Shown: one piece after another, positions 36,828 to 46,028 of the stretch | Layout: each line of letters starts with the position of its first letter | Numbering within the stretch: the first letter of the stretch is position 1 | Source of the DNA: Gillisia limnaea DSM 15749 | GTDB taxonomy: Bacteria > Bacteroidota > Bacteroidia > Flavobacteriales > Flavobacteriaceae | Assembly (NCBI RefSeq): GCF_000243235.1 | Contig: NZ_JH594606.1 | Span: 3,068,010-3,132,009 of the forward strand | DNA: 64,000 nucleotides | Direction of reading: 5' to 3' | Program-made: the position numbers and the translations under genes | The notes under the pieces: generated by a model | Told to the model about the DNA's origin: nothing | Seen by the model: the letters and a program-made list of their open reading frames with translations, nothing else | The model's database searches: none

Positions 36828-37448
36828 ATGGCAGAATTAATACGTATTTACGAAGAAAACCCAAATCCAAAAGATATTAAAAAAGTAGTGGATGTACTGC
36901 GTAAAGGCGGTTTGGTGATCTATCCAACCGATACCGTTTATGGGCTGGGTTGTGATATTACAAATACTTCAGCATTGGAGCGCATAGCTCTAATAAAACA
37001 AGTGAAACTGGATAAAGCAAATTTCTCATTTATATGTGAAGATCTCAGCAATCTTTCAGATTATGTAAAACAAATAGACACACAAACTTTTAAGATCTTA
37101 AAACGAAATCTTCCCGGGCCGTATACCTTTATATTACCTGGAAATAATAATTTGCCTAATGTTTTCAAAAAGAAAAAAACAGTCGGAATCAGGGTGCCCG
37201 ATAATAATATTTGCAGGGCAATCGTTCGTGAACTCGGAAACCCGATAGTTTCTACCTCGATACGCGATGAAGATGAAGTGATTGAATACACCACAGATCC
37301 GGAACTGATTCATGAAAAATGGGATAAATTGGTGGATATAGTTATTGATGGTGGTTATGGAGATAATATTCCTTCCACTGTGATAGACCTTACAAATGCC
37401 CAGCCTGAAGTATTGAGAGAAGGAAAAGGAAGTATAGAGATTATTTAA
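36828..37448 (+). CDS. YrdC/Sua5 family protein, YciO-like (L-threonylcarbamoyladenylate synthase family)
   Basis: 206 residues with the YrdC fold: GGLVIYPTDTVYGLGCD near residue 30 is the family signature, then the KxxR-equivalent region IALIKQVKLDKANFSFICEDLSNLSDY, LPGPYTFILPG, TVGIRVPDN, NPIVSTSIR and the C-terminal PSTVIDLT...EVLREGKGS. The replacement of the usual KxR/SHP spacing by FSFICEDLSNLSDY matches the YciO subfamily more than TsaC, so a tRNA t6A role is not certain. Ends at a bidirectional terminator opposite the OmpA gene. Confidence 0.88.
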   Translation: MAELIRIYEENPNPKDIKKVVDVLRKGGLVIYPTDTVYGLGCDITNTSALERIALIKQVKLDKANFSFICEDLSNLSDYVKQIDTQTFKILKRNLPGPYTFILPGNNNLPNVFKKKKTVGIRVPDNNICRAIVRELGNPIVSTSIRDEDEVIEYTTDPELIHEKWDKLVDIVIDGGYGDNIPSTVIDLTNAQPEVLREGKGSIEII

Positions 37449-37497
37449 TTGAGTGTAACAGATTGTTCATTCACTTGAAATATTAATTTGAAATAAT

Positions 37498-37526
37498 AAA
37501 AAAAGCCCCGCAACGCGAGGCTTTTT
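37498..37526. terminator. Bidirectional terminator between the YrdC-like gene and the OmpA gene
   Basis: AAAAAGCCCCGC, loop AAC, GCGAGGCTTTTT, one mismatch. A and T runs on both sides serve the convergent genes. Confidence 0.85.
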
Positions 37527-37548
37527 AGTTATATATGTTTTTTGCTAA

Positions 37549-38382
37549 TTATTTAGCGTCTCCCATACCTTCTTCAATCAAACTGTAGAACTGATCTAAT
37601 TTTGGTAAGATTACAATTCTTGTCCTTCTGTTTTTAGCACGACCTTCCGCATCTGCATTGGTTGCAAGTGGAATATAGTAACTTCTTCCAGCGGCAGTCA
37701 TTCTTTCCGGTGGTACACCAAATTCGTTTTGAAGTATTCTCACAACTGAAGTTGCACGTTTCACGCTCAAATCCCAGTTATCTTCAATCACAGCAGTTTT
37801 TATAGCCTGATCATCTGTATGACCTTCAACCATAAATTCAATTTCCGGTCTGTTTTTTACAACAGTAGCAACTTTACCAAGTACTTCTTTAGCACGGTTG
37901 GTAACGTTCCAACGACCACTGTCAAATAACATTTTATCTGAAATGGATACATACACAACACCTTTTTCAACATTAATTTGGATGTCTTCATCGCTCATGT
38001 TTCCAAGAACACCTTTAAGACTAGTTACCAAAGCAAGAGTTACAGAATCCTTTTTAGTGATTGCATCCTGCATACGCTGAATCTTCAAATCTTTTTCTTT
38101 AATACTTTCCAAAGATTTTTCAAGATTTTGAGCTTCTTTCACTGAAAGAGTCGCTAAGTCTCCTACATTATTAAGCAACGCAGCATTTTGATTGTTTAAA
38201 GTGTTGATTTGTTGTCCCAACCTGTCTTTTTCGTCTAAACAAGAATTCAGTTTAACTGTAGCAGTGTTTAATTGATCCTGAGTTTCTCTTTGTTGAGTTT
38301 CCAGTTCTGCGTATTTCTTCTGTGAAACACAAGAAGAAAGAAGAAGCGCTGCGGATGCTGTTAAAAGCAAAATTTTCTTCAT
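37549..38382 (-). CDS. OmpA family lipoprotein with coiled coil
   Basis: 277 residues. Lipoprotein signal ending LLLSSC. Residues about 20-120 form a coiled coil (KKYAELETQQRETQDQLNTA, then repeated hydrophobic heptads). The C-terminal domain binds peptidoglycan: FDSGRWNVTNRAKEVLGKVA, VEGHTDDQAIK, WDLSVKRATSVVRILQ and AGRSYYIPLATNADAEGRAKNRRTRIVI with the conserved Asp/Arg pair. It anchors the outer membrane to the cell wall. A consensus -7 box lies about 35 bases upstream; single-gene transcription likely. Confidence 0.92.
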   Translation of the reverse strand: MKKILLLTASAALLLSSCVSQKKYAELETQQRETQDQLNTATVKLNSCLDEKDRLGQQINTLNNQNAALLNNVGDLATLSVKEAQNLEKSLESIKEKDLKIQRMQDAITKKDSVTLALVTSLKGVLGNMSDEDIQINVEKGVVYVSISDKMLFDSGRWNVTNRAKEVLGKVATVVKNRPEIEFMVEGHTDDQAIKTAVIEDNWDLSVKRATSVVRILQNEFGVPPERMTAAGRSYYIPLATNADAEGRAKNRRTRIVILPKLDQFYSLIEEGMGDAK

Positions 38383-38416
38383 AATGGTGATTTTTTTTTA
38401 AAAGTTAGATTTTCCC

Positions 38417-38424
38417 AAAGTTAT
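38417..38424 (-). promoter_or_regulatory. -7 box (TAACTTTG) of the OmpA lipoprotein gene
   Basis: Read on the minus strand, TAACTTTG fits TAnnTTTG exactly, about 35 bases before the ATG at 38382. The -33 TTG is not at ideal spacing. Confidence 0.55.
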
Positions 38425-38464
38425 CAAAACTAGTGCCAATTCCCTAGTTTTTTAAATGAAAACA

Positions 38465-39457
38465 TTACATCTCTGAGAATTTTTTTATTCCCAGAAAATA
38501 ATGACTGCAAACAACGGAAAATTTTGAAAAAGCGCCGAATTTCACAGGAACTTTTTTTCTCTTTTTAATAAACACCGGGAACATCTTATAAAAGCTCATA
38601 TGAGCATTTAAAATCGCAAAAAAATGTTTTCCCCTGCCTTCAATTAAAAATTTTATAGCTGCGATCCCATCCAGAATCATCCGTAGCGGAAGTATCCATA
38701 AGAGTTGAGAAACGGGAAGATTTTTAAGCAAATTATATAAGCTGTTCCTAAAATTATAAAAGGTTTTCCTGGGGTTCATATGGTTTAAGGTTGCCCCACC
38801 CACATGATATACTACAGAATTCGGCGTGTATTTTACCGCAAACCCAAAGTTATGCATACGCCAACAAACATCTATTTCTTCCTGGTGTGCAAAATAATCT
38901 TCATCGAGTCCTCCTATTTTAAAAAAAGCGCTGCTCTTAATTGCAAGGCACGCGCCGCTAGCCCAAAAAATATCAATTTCATCGTCATACTGGCCTTCAT
39001 CTTTTTCCAGGCTGTTAAAAATTCTTCCCCGGCAATAAGGATACCCCAGCTTATCCAGAAAACCACCAGCAGCACCGGCATATTCAAAATATTCGGGGTT
39101 TTTAAAATCCAGGATTTTGGGTTGAGCCGCTCCCAGATTTTCAATCTTTTGGAATAGGTCTATAATTGGGGGAAGCCAGTGAGGAGTTACCTGTACATCA
39201 CTGTTAAGCAATATAAATAGTTCTTCTTCAAGGCCGGAAAGTGCATCATTATAGCCCTTTGAATAGCCTCCGTTTATTTTATTCTGAATGATCTTTACCT
39301 CCGGGAAATTTTCTTTTACGAAGACAACCGAATTATCCGTAGAAGCATTATCGGCAACATACACCGTGGCTTCAGGAGAAAACTCAACCACAGAAGTTAA
39401 AAACTGTTTTAAGAGTTCAATTCCATTCCAGTTTAAAATCACAACAGCTATGGTCAT
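38465..39457 (-). CDS. Glycosyltransferase family 2 protein
   Basis: 330 residues. GT-A fold with the N-terminal VVILNWNGIELLKQFL, ADNASTDNSV nucleotide-sugar site, NGGYSKGYNDAL, the metal-binding LLNSDVQVTP, and the acceptor/catalytic region FWASGACLAIK, GGLDEDYFAHQEEIDVCWR, ending in VVYHVGGATL. This resembles rhamnosyl/dTDP-sugar transferases that build polysaccharides. A hydrophobic stretch near 260-290 may associate with the membrane. Downstream of the HsdR_N gene on the same strand with its own -7 box. Confidence 0.92.
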   Translation of the reverse strand: MTIAVVILNWNGIELLKQFLTSVVEFSPEATVYVADNASTDNSVVFVKENFPEVKIIQNKINGGYSKGYNDALSGLEEELFILLNSDVQVTPHWLPPIIDLFQKIENLGAAQPKILDFKNPEYFEYAGAAGGFLDKLGYPYCRGRIFNSLEKDEGQYDDEIDIFWASGACLAIKSSAFFKIGGLDEDYFAHQEEIDVCWRMHNFGFAVKYTPNSVVYHVGGATLNHMNPRKTFYNFRNSLYNLLKNLPVSQLLWILPLRMILDGIAAIKFLIEGRGKHFFAILNAHMSFYKMFPVFIKKRKKVPVKFGAFSKFSVVCSHYFLGIKKFSEM

Positions 39458-39482
39458 TAAAGGGGATTTTTTTAATCGTGTT

Positions 39483-39490
39483 CAAAAGTA
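39483..39490 (-). promoter_or_regulatory. -7 box (TACTTTTG) of the glycosyltransferase gene
   Basis: Read on the minus strand, TACTTTTG fits TAnnTTTG exactly, 26 bases before the ATG at 39457. No TTG at ideal spacing. Confidence 0.5.
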
Positions 39491-39538
39491 ATCAGAAAAT
39501 TTCAAGGATGCCAGATGCAATACGGCTTATTCCATTTT

Positions 39539-39988
39539 CTAAAGATTCAAATATTCCGGAAGATCCTGAAGAAAATGATACTTTTCCTCTGCATAATCCA
39601 ACCTGCAATAATAATGCTCCAATCCATTGGTAACCATTAGATAGGTGGCATCTAAGCTCATATTATATCGGGCAATTTGATCAAAAGTAGTTTGGGAGAT
39701 CTTTATTGATGGGGCTTTACATTCTACTATCAGCTGGATTTCTCCATTTGGTTTATAGACCACCACATCGTACCGCTTGGTCATTTTGCCTAATTTCAGC
39801 TGTTTTTCAACATTTATATGACTTTTTGGATACTGTTTCACCTTCATGAGAAATTGAACCGTATGGAGTCGAACCCATTCTTCAGGAGTGAGAATTACAA
39901 ACTTTTTTCGAATTTCATCAAATACCGCCGTTTTATTTTCGCTATTTTTGAATCGAAATGAATAGTCGGGGAAATTCAATTTTTGCAT
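39539..39988 (-). CDS. Stand-alone HsdR N-terminal-domain protein (PD-(D/E)xK nuclease fold)
   Basis: 149 residues consisting only of the domain found at the N-terminus of type I restriction HsdR subunits. The nuclease-like motif is KRYDVVVYKPNGEIQLIVECKAPS: Asp, then Glu-x-Lys. The flanks match too: VRLHTVQFLMKVKQYP before it, FDQIARYNMSLDATYLMVTNG after it. No motor, methylase or specificity gene is near, so this is not a restriction system. It is divergent from holA. Active-site residues appear intact; role unknown. Confidence 0.85.
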   Translation of the reverse strand: MQKLNFPDYSFRFKNSENKTAVFDEIRKKFVILTPEEWVRLHTVQFLMKVKQYPKSHINVEKQLKLGKMTKRYDVVVYKPNGEIQLIVECKAPSIKISQTTFDQIARYNMSLDATYLMVTNGLEHYYCRLDYAEEKYHFLQDLPEYLNL

Positions 39989-40122
39989 AATTCAAAATAA
40001 CAAAATATAAAAGTTAACTCCTGATTCTAATCAAATTAATTTCTTGTAGAGACCTATGGAAATTAAGAAATCAAAGAAGCTGTTTAGCTATGAATTTAAA
40101 AGTTTAAACTATTTAAGCCATT

Positions 40123-41127
40123 ATGGAAGAAGCTATACAAATAGTTAAAAAAATAAAAAACGGAGAAATACACCCCATTTATTTCCTGATGGGGGAAGAA
40201 CCTTATTATATCGATAAGATCTCAGATTATATCGAAGATAATTTATTGGCTGAGGAAGAAAAAGGCTTTAACCAAATGGTGCTTTATGGAAGGGACACCA
40301 GTATAGATGAGGTTGTGAGCAATGCCAAACGCTATCCTATGATGGCAGAGCGACAGCTTGTAATTATAAAAGAGGCCCAGGATCTTTCACGTAGTATTGA
40401 AAAACTGGAGTCTTATGCAGAGAATCCCCAGCCTACCAGTGTTCTTGTATTTTGCTACAAATACAAAAAAATAGATAAGCGAAAGAAACTATATAAAACC
40501 ATCGCAAAAACTGGGGTTATCTTTGAGAGTAAAAGATTATATGAAAATCAAATAGCGGGTTGGATCCAAAAAACCCTTAAATCACGGGATTATAGCATTT
40601 CTCCTAAAGCTGCCCAAATGCTGGTAGAATTTTTGGGTGTAGATCTTGGAAAGATAGATAATGAGCTTCAAAAACTTCAATTAATCACCCCCAAAGGAAC
40701 CCTGATTTCTCCCGAACTAATTGAGGAGAATATAGGGATAAGCAAGGATTTCAATAACTTTGAACTCAGGAAAGCTATAGGGATGAAAGATGAAGTAAAA
40801 GCTCATCAAATAATCAATTATTTTTCCCAGAATCCAAAGGATAATCCAATGGTGGTTACAATTACCTTATTGTTCTCCTTTTTTTCTCAAATATTACAAT
40901 ATCATGGGCTAACAGATCAGTCTAAAACCAATATTGCAAAAGTTTTAAAAGTGAATCCTTATTTTGTGAGTGATTATGTGGTTGCAGCAAGAAACTATCC
41001 CATGAAAAAAGTGAGTGGGATTATAGGTTTTTTGAGGGAGGCCGATGTTAAAGGAAAAGGAGTAGGAGCTGCCAATGTTGGCCAGGGAGACTTATTGAAG
41101 GAACTGCTTGTAAAAATAATGCGTTAA
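40123..41127 (+). CDS. holA: DNA polymerase III subunit delta
   Basis: 334 residues, normal for the clamp-loader delta subunit. The N-terminal domain starts IHPIYFLMGEEPYYIDKI; DEVVSNAKRYPMMAERQLVIIKEAQDL is the beta-clamp-contacting region, then SVLVFCYKYKKIDKRKKLYK, the LVEFLGVDLGKIDNELQKL segment, and the C-terminal collar domain with AARNYPMKKVSGIIGFLREADVKGKG. Part of the clamp loader. It is one base from menA in the same direction. Confidence 0.93.
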   Translation: MEEAIQIVKKIKNGEIHPIYFLMGEEPYYIDKISDYIEDNLLAEEEKGFNQMVLYGRDTSIDEVVSNAKRYPMMAERQLVIIKEAQDLSRSIEKLESYAENPQPTSVLVFCYKYKKIDKRKKLYKTIAKTGVIFESKRLYENQIAGWIQKTLKSRDYSISPKAAQMLVEFLGVDLGKIDNELQKLQLITPKGTLISPELIEENIGISKDFNNFELRKAIGMKDEVKAHQIINYFSQNPKDNPMVVTITLLFSFFSQILQYHGLTDQSKTNIAKVLKVNPYFVSDYVVAARNYPMKKVSGIIGFLREADVKGKGVGAANVGQGDLLKELLVKIMR

Positions 41128-41128
41128 T

Positions 41129-42031
41129 ATGGGAAATTTTAGTTCATGGATTAATGCTGCCCGCTTAAGGACCTTACCGCTTTCAATTTCCGGAATTATA
41201 GTGGGAACAACTATCGCAGTTCAACAGGGATATTTTAATATTGTGATCTTTAGTTTGGCACTTTGTACTACCCTGGGACTTCAGATACTTTCTAATTTGG
41301 CCAACGATTATGGCGATGGCGTGAAAGGAACCGATAATGAAAATAGGATTGGTCCTGCAAGAGCTATTCAAAGCGGATTGATCTCTGCTAAAGAAATGAA
41401 GCAGGGGATTTGGATTACCGCAATCGCCACAATGATCCTTGCTGTGCTGCTGATTTATGTCGCTTTTGGGAATGAAAATTTCATTCCAGCACTTGTGTTT
41501 TTCGCATTGGGTTTAGCTGCCATAATAGCCGCTATTAAATATACCGTAGGAGAGAATGCTTATGGATACAGGGGATTAGGAGATGTTTTTGTTTTCTTGT
41601 TTTTTGGTCTTGTAGCTGTATATGGCTCTTATTTTTTATATACGCTGGAATTTAACTGGCTTGTGCTACTGCCAGCTTTTGCTATAGGCTTTTTAAGCGC
41701 AGGAGTTTTAAACCTAAACAATATGCGTGACCGCGAATCGGATACCAAATCTGGTAAAAATACCCTGGTGGTCAAAATGGGAGCAGGTCGTTCAAAAAAT
41801 TATCATTATTCTTTAATTATTGCTGCAAGTTTTTGTTTGGTGATATTTTCGGTTTTTACAGCTAATTCATGGAGTGATTTTCTTTATTTAATTGGATTTA
41901 TTCCGCTTTTTCTTCATTTAAAAAGAGTGGTTGAAAATGAAAACCCAATGCTTTTGGATCCTGAGCTTAAAATACTTGCACTCACCACATTTTTTATTTC
42001 AATATTATTTGGATTAGGTCTTATTATATAA
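41129..42031 (+). CDS. menA: 1,4-dihydroxy-2-naphthoate polyprenyltransferase
   Basis: 300 residues, a UbiA-family membrane enzyme with eight to nine hydrophobic segments. The prenyl-diphosphate site is NLANDYGDGVKGTD (NDxxDxxxD) near residue 55; the second Asp-rich site is NMRDRESDTKSGKNTL near residue 195. WINAARLRTLPLSISG is the typical MenA start. It joins the polyprenyl tail to DHNA in the inner membrane for menaquinone. It begins one base after holA and heads the menA-menC-menE group. Confidence 0.94.
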   Translation: MGNFSSWINAARLRTLPLSISGIIVGTTIAVQQGYFNIVIFSLALCTTLGLQILSNLANDYGDGVKGTDNENRIGPARAIQSGLISAKEMKQGIWITAIATMILAVLLIYVAFGNENFIPALVFFALGLAAIIAAIKYTVGENAYGYRGLGDVFVFLFFGLVAVYGSYFLYTLEFNWLVLLPAFAIGFLSAGVLNLNNMRDRESDTKSGKNTLVVKMGAGRSKNYHYSLIIAASFCLVIFSVFTANSWSDFLYLIGFIPLFLHLKRVVENENPMLLDPELKILALTTFFISILFGLGLII

Positions 42032-42116
42032 CGGCTTGTTTTGAAATAATTTTCGCAGGTTTATTGATATTTCAGCTTTCAATGCCTATTTTAGTTTAAA
42101 TCTTAAAAACAGAATT

Positions 42117-42797
42117 ATGAAAATCACTTTTTACGGACATAGCTCATTCGGAATACAAATAGGCGACACTCATTTAATTGTAGATCCATTTATTTCGGGA
42201 AACGAAAAATCCAAAGAAAAGATTGACATACACGAATTGAAGGCAGATTATATTCTATTAACGCACGCGCATCAGGACCATATTCTGGATGCTGAAGAAA
42301 TCGCCAAAAATACGGGAGCAATTATCGTAAGTAATTTTGAAATCGCCACGCATTATGAAAATAAGGGATTCGAAGTACATCCCATGAACCACGGAGGGAG
42401 TTGGGATTTTGAATTTGGGAAGCTCAAATATGTGAATGCTATTCATACAAGCTCTTTTCCTGATGGATCCTATGGTGGACAGCCCGGAGGGTTTGTGATT
42501 GAAAGTGAGCATAAAAATATTTATATAGCCGGAGATACTGCGCTTACCATGGATATGAAACTTATTCCTATGTCAACAAAACTGGATCTCGCAATTTTAC
42601 CAGTAGGAGATAATTTCACGATGGGTATAGAAGATGCAATTTATGCCAGTGATTTCATTGAATGTGATAAGATTATAGGCTGTCATTACGATACGTTTGG
42701 ATATATAGAAATAGATCACGAGGAGGCAAAGCGGAAATTCTATGAAAAGAACAAGGATTTGATGCTTCTGGATATTGGGGAGAGTATTGAATTGTAA
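42117..42797 (+). CDS. Metal-dependent hydrolase, UPF0173 family (metallo-beta-lactamase fold)
   Basis: 226 residues. ITFYGHSSFGIQIG is the UPF0173 start, LLTHAHQDHILDAEEIA holds the HxHxDH metal site, and IYIAGDTALTMDMKLI and GCHYDTFGYIEID supply further ligands. The substrate of the family is not established. It is embedded between menA and menC, an arrangement common in this phylum, but there is no evidence that it acts in menaquinone synthesis. Confidence 0.92.
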   Translation: MKITFYGHSSFGIQIGDTHLIVDPFISGNEKSKEKIDIHELKADYILLTHAHQDHILDAEEIAKNTGAIIVSNFEIATHYENKGFEVHPMNHGGSWDFEFGKLKYVNAIHTSSFPDGSYGGQPGGFVIESEHKNIYIAGDTALTMDMKLIPMSTKLDLAILPVGDNFTMGIEDAIYASDFIECDKIIGCHYDTFGYIEIDHEEAKRKFYEKNKDLMLLDIGESIEL

Positions 42798-42857
42798 ATA
42801 TTTTAAGTATCAGCTTTTCCAAACTTTTAAACTTTAGAAGGTTAATAACGCGATTAA

Positions 42858-43892
42858 ATGAAGGCAAACTACCTGCACTATTTTTTAAATTTTAAACGCC
42901 CCAGTGGAACTTCCCGGGGCGTTCTTACTACAAAGGAAACCTGGTTTCTTGTCCTGGAAAATGAAGGAAAAAAGGGTATTGGGGAATGCGGACTTTTACG
43001 ATCTCTTAGTATCGATGACAGGCCGGATTATGAAGAAAAACTGAAATGGGTTTGCGAAAATATAGCATTGGGACCCGAAATGCTTTGGAACCAACTTTTG
43101 GAATTTCCATCCATTCAGTTTGGAGTGGAAATGGCATTTAAATCTCTGGAAGCAAAGAATAAATTTATTCTATTTCCTTCTGAATTTACCGAGGGTAAGT
43201 CTGCAATACCAATTAACGGATTAGTTTGGATGGGAGATAAAGCTTTTATGAAAGAGCAAATTTCAGAAAAAATCAAGGCTGGCTTCCGTTGTATAAAATT
43301 AAAGATTGGTGCGATCGATTTTCAAACCGAACTGGATCTTCTTAAATATATCCGGACTGAATTTTCTTCAAAAGAAATAGAACTCAGGGTAGATGCCAAT
43401 GGAGCTTTTTCCTTTCTGGAAGCGATGGAAAAACTTAAAAAACTCAGCGAATATGAAATTCATAGTATCGAGCAACCCATAAAACAAGGTCAATGGGAAC
43501 AAATGGCCGATTTATGCAGCAAAACACCCATTCCTATCGCATTGGATGAAGAATTGATAGGAGTGAGTACTGTAACTAAAAAGCAGGAATTGCTACAAAT
43601 AATCAAACCGCAATTTGCGATATTTAAACCCAGTTTAATTGGAGGTTTTATGGGTACTCAGGAATGGGTGGACCTGGTGGAGCAAAATTCAATAGGTTGG
43701 TGGGTAACAAGTGCATTGGAAAGCAATGTAGGATTGAATGCCATCAGCCAATGGATTTTTTCAAAAAAATCTCTTTTGCCCCAGGGATTAGGAACCGGAG
43801 GATTGTATACAAATAATATCGAAAGTCCTCTGGTAGTGAAAAATGGGGAATTAAGATACGATCCAGAAAGATCATGGAATTTTAAATTATAA
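42858..43892 (+). CDS. menC: o-Succinylbenzoate synthase (enolase superfamily)
   Basis: 344 residues. N-terminal capping domain with RPSGTSRGVLTTKETWF, then a TIM barrel: FRCIKLKIGAIDF carries the KxK catalytic pair, LRVDANGAF and IHSIEQPIKQGQW give two metal ligands, PIALDEELIG gives the third, and AIFKPSLIGGF the acid/base Lys. Enolase-superfamily members can also be dipeptide epimerases, but the neighbours menA and menE and the SALESNVGLNAI segment support dehydration of SHCHC in menaquinone synthesis. Ten bases precede the CPBP gene. Confidence 0.9.
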   Translation: MKANYLHYFLNFKRPSGTSRGVLTTKETWFLVLENEGKKGIGECGLLRSLSIDDRPDYEEKLKWVCENIALGPEMLWNQLLEFPSIQFGVEMAFKSLEAKNKFILFPSEFTEGKSAIPINGLVWMGDKAFMKEQISEKIKAGFRCIKLKIGAIDFQTELDLLKYIRTEFSSKEIELRVDANGAFSFLEAMEKLKKLSEYEIHSIEQPIKQGQWEQMADLCSKTPIPIALDEELIGVSTVTKKQELLQIIKPQFAIFKPSLIGGFMGTQEWVDLVEQNSIGWWVTSALESNVGLNAISQWIFSKKSLLPQGLGTGGLYTNNIESPLVVKNGELRYDPERSWNFKL

Positions 43893-43902
43893 AGTAAAAT
43901 AT

Positions 43903-44838
43903 ATGTTTATTCAACAGGCTTTTAAGTATCAAAGTGATTTCTGGCGGTATATAATTGGGGTGGCAATAGTCCTTGTTTTTATAATAGCGGGACAATTGCC
44001 TCTTGGACTCGCGATATTTTTGGAAGGAGGTTTTGAAATAGCAGGAATGGAACAGGATGAAATGTTGCAATTACTGGATTCAAATCTTAATCTATTCTTG
44101 ATTTTGCTCTCCTTTGCGTTTGGACTGGCAGGGGTATTTCTGGCAGCAAAAGTGCTGCATAATCAGCCTATCATAGCCTTAACAACCACCCGAAAGAAAA
44201 TCGATTGGGGAAGGTTCTTTTTTGGATTTGGCCTGGTGGCGATATTTTCGGTTGTTGTAACGCTGGGAGATTATTTCGCCAATCCCGAAGATTATTTTTT
44301 CAATTTTAAACCCGGCCCATTTTTTATTATGTTCATCATTGCAATTATAATGATCCCTCTTCAAACCAGTTTTGAGGAGTATTTCTTTCGTGGTTATTTG
44401 ATGCAGGGGGTGGGTACTTTGTTTAGAAACAGGTGGGTGCCTTTAATCCTTACCTCGGTAGTTTTTGGAGGGCTTCATTTCTTTAATCCTGAAGTTACAA
44501 AACTGGGAAATATTATTATGATTTATTATATAGGTACAGGTTTTATGCTGGGGATTATGACCTTAATGGATGAAGGCCTGGAACTCGCTCTTGGATTTCA
44601 TGCAGGAAATAACCTTATCACTGCCGTTTTAGTAACTGCAGACTGGACTGCTTTTCAAACAAATTCTTTATTAAAGGATATTTCCGATCCTTCTATGGGT
44701 TGGGATGTGCTTATCCCGGTATTGATTGTCTACCCGGGTTTCTTATTTATTATGTCTAAAAAATACGGCTGGAGCAACTGGAAAGGTAAATTATTCGGGA
44801 AAGTGGAAAAACCTGAAGTGTTAAAATCTTCTGAATGA
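43903..44838 (+). CDS. CPBP family intramembrane glutamic protease
   Basis: 311 residues with eight or so hydrophobic segments. The Abi/CPBP motifs are present: SFEEYFFRGYLMQGVG (motif 1, EExxxR), FGGLHFFNP (motif 2, FxxxH) and LGFHAGNN (motif 3). Related to Rce1-type proteases and bacteriocin-immunity proteins; natural substrate unknown. It lies 10 bases after menC and before menE, so it is cotranscribed with the menaquinone genes. Confidence 0.9.
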   Translation: MFIQQAFKYQSDFWRYIIGVAIVLVFIIAGQLPLGLAIFLEGGFEIAGMEQDEMLQLLDSNLNLFLILLSFAFGLAGVFLAAKVLHNQPIIALTTTRKKIDWGRFFFGFGLVAIFSVVVTLGDYFANPEDYFFNFKPGPFFIMFIIAIIMIPLQTSFEEYFFRGYLMQGVGTLFRNRWVPLILTSVVFGGLHFFNPEVTKLGNIIMIYYIGTGFMLGIMTLMDEGLELALGFHAGNNLITAVLVTADWTAFQTNSLLKDISDPSMGWDVLIPVLIVYPGFLFIMSKKYGWSNWKGKLFGKVEKPEVLKSSE

Positions 44839-44910
44839 AATGTAAAACTCGGGAGTGTTTTGTTAAATTTAAGAATTCTTAGTAAGAACCTTCTTTAAGT
44901 TCAAAAAAAT

Positions 44911-46005
44911 ATGAACGAAAAACATACAATTCCTGAAACTCATCCTTATTTTAAACTTAATAAAAATCATTATTCTAATTCCGATTTAAGACAGGTTGCA
45001 TATAACTTCATAAAAGAAGGAGAACCCTATGAAGGCGCCATTGGGGATTTCCTTTTGGACTGGCTGAAGCCATCTGATTTTATCGAGGTAAAAACTTCTG
45101 GTTCTACGGGAACTCCAAAAAAAGTCAAACTCTTAAAAGAGCATATGATAAATTCAGCCATGGCAACGGGTAAATTTTTTGAACTTCCTGAAAAATCTAC
45201 TGCGTTACATTGTTTACCGGCAGAATTTATAGCGGGAAAGATGATGTTGGTGCGGGCGATGGTTTTAGGTTGGGAAATAGATTTGGTTACTCCGGCTTCA
45301 AACCCCTTAGATCAGGTTTTCAAAACCTATGATTTCTGCGCGATGACCCCTTTTCAACTTGATAATTCCATTGGCAGGTTACATTTAATAAAAAAGTTGA
45401 TTGTAGGAGGGGGGGCTGTTTCGCCTTCGCTCCAAAAAATGGTGCAAGGCCTTAAAACCAAGGTGTACGAAACATTTGGAATGACAGAAACCGTTTCTCA
45501 CATTGCTGCAAAAAGGCTTAACCCGGGAAAGAAAAAATCGAAACCAAATGCTTTTAAAGTGCTTCCGGAGATTTCCATCTCTATTGATAAAAGAGGCTGT
45601 CTTGTTGTTAAAGCCCCAAAAGTAGCCAGCGATATACTAGTTACCAACGACGTTGTGGAGATTTTGACCTATAAAAAGTTTATTTGGAAAGGGAGGTACG
45701 ATAATGTTATAAATTCCGGTGGCATAAAATTATACCCGGAAGAGATCGAGCGGAAGTTGAATAAGATCATTCCCCGAAGGTTTTTTGTAACCGGAATGCC
45801 GGATGATGCATTGGGAGAAAAACTGCTTTTATTTGTTGAGGCCGATTTTTCTGAAGAATTGCTGAATGAACTTCAGAATGAAATAAAGTCTCTGAAGTCG
45901 CTTGATAAGTATGAAATTCCAAAGAAAATTTATCTGGTTCAAAAATTCGAAGAAACACCAAATGGAAAAATCCACAGGGAAAACACATTGAAAAGCAAAA
46001 TTTAA
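44911..46005 (+). CDS. menE: o-Succinylbenzoate--CoA ligase, short form (AMP-binding)
   Basis: 364 residues, clearly shorter than typical MenE (450-490) because the N-terminal subdomain is reduced. ANL motifs: KTSGSTGTPKKVKLLKEHM (A3 phosphate loop), VYETFGMTETVSHIA (A5), WKGRYDNVINSGGIKLYPEEIE (A8 hinge), and PNGKIHRENTL with the A10 Lys. It activates o-succinylbenzoate with CoA in menaquinone synthesis; the assignment is backed by menA and menC upstream. Short forms of this kind are common in Bacteroidetes. Confidence 0.88.
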   Translation: MNEKHTIPETHPYFKLNKNHYSNSDLRQVAYNFIKEGEPYEGAIGDFLLDWLKPSDFIEVKTSGSTGTPKKVKLLKEHMINSAMATGKFFELPEKSTALHCLPAEFIAGKMMLVRAMVLGWEIDLVTPASNPLDQVFKTYDFCAMTPFQLDNSIGRLHLIKKLIVGGGAVSPSLQKMVQGLKTKVYETFGMTETVSHIAAKRLNPGKKKSKPNAFKVLPEISISIDKRGCLVVKAPKVASDILVTNDVVEILTYKKFIWKGRYDNVINSGGIKLYPEEIERKLNKIIPRRFFVTGMPDDALGEKLLLFVEADFSEELLNELQNEIKSLKSLDKYEIPKKIYLVQKFEETPNGKIHRENTLKSKI

Positions 46006-46028
46006 TCCTATCAGAAACTTTTATTAAC

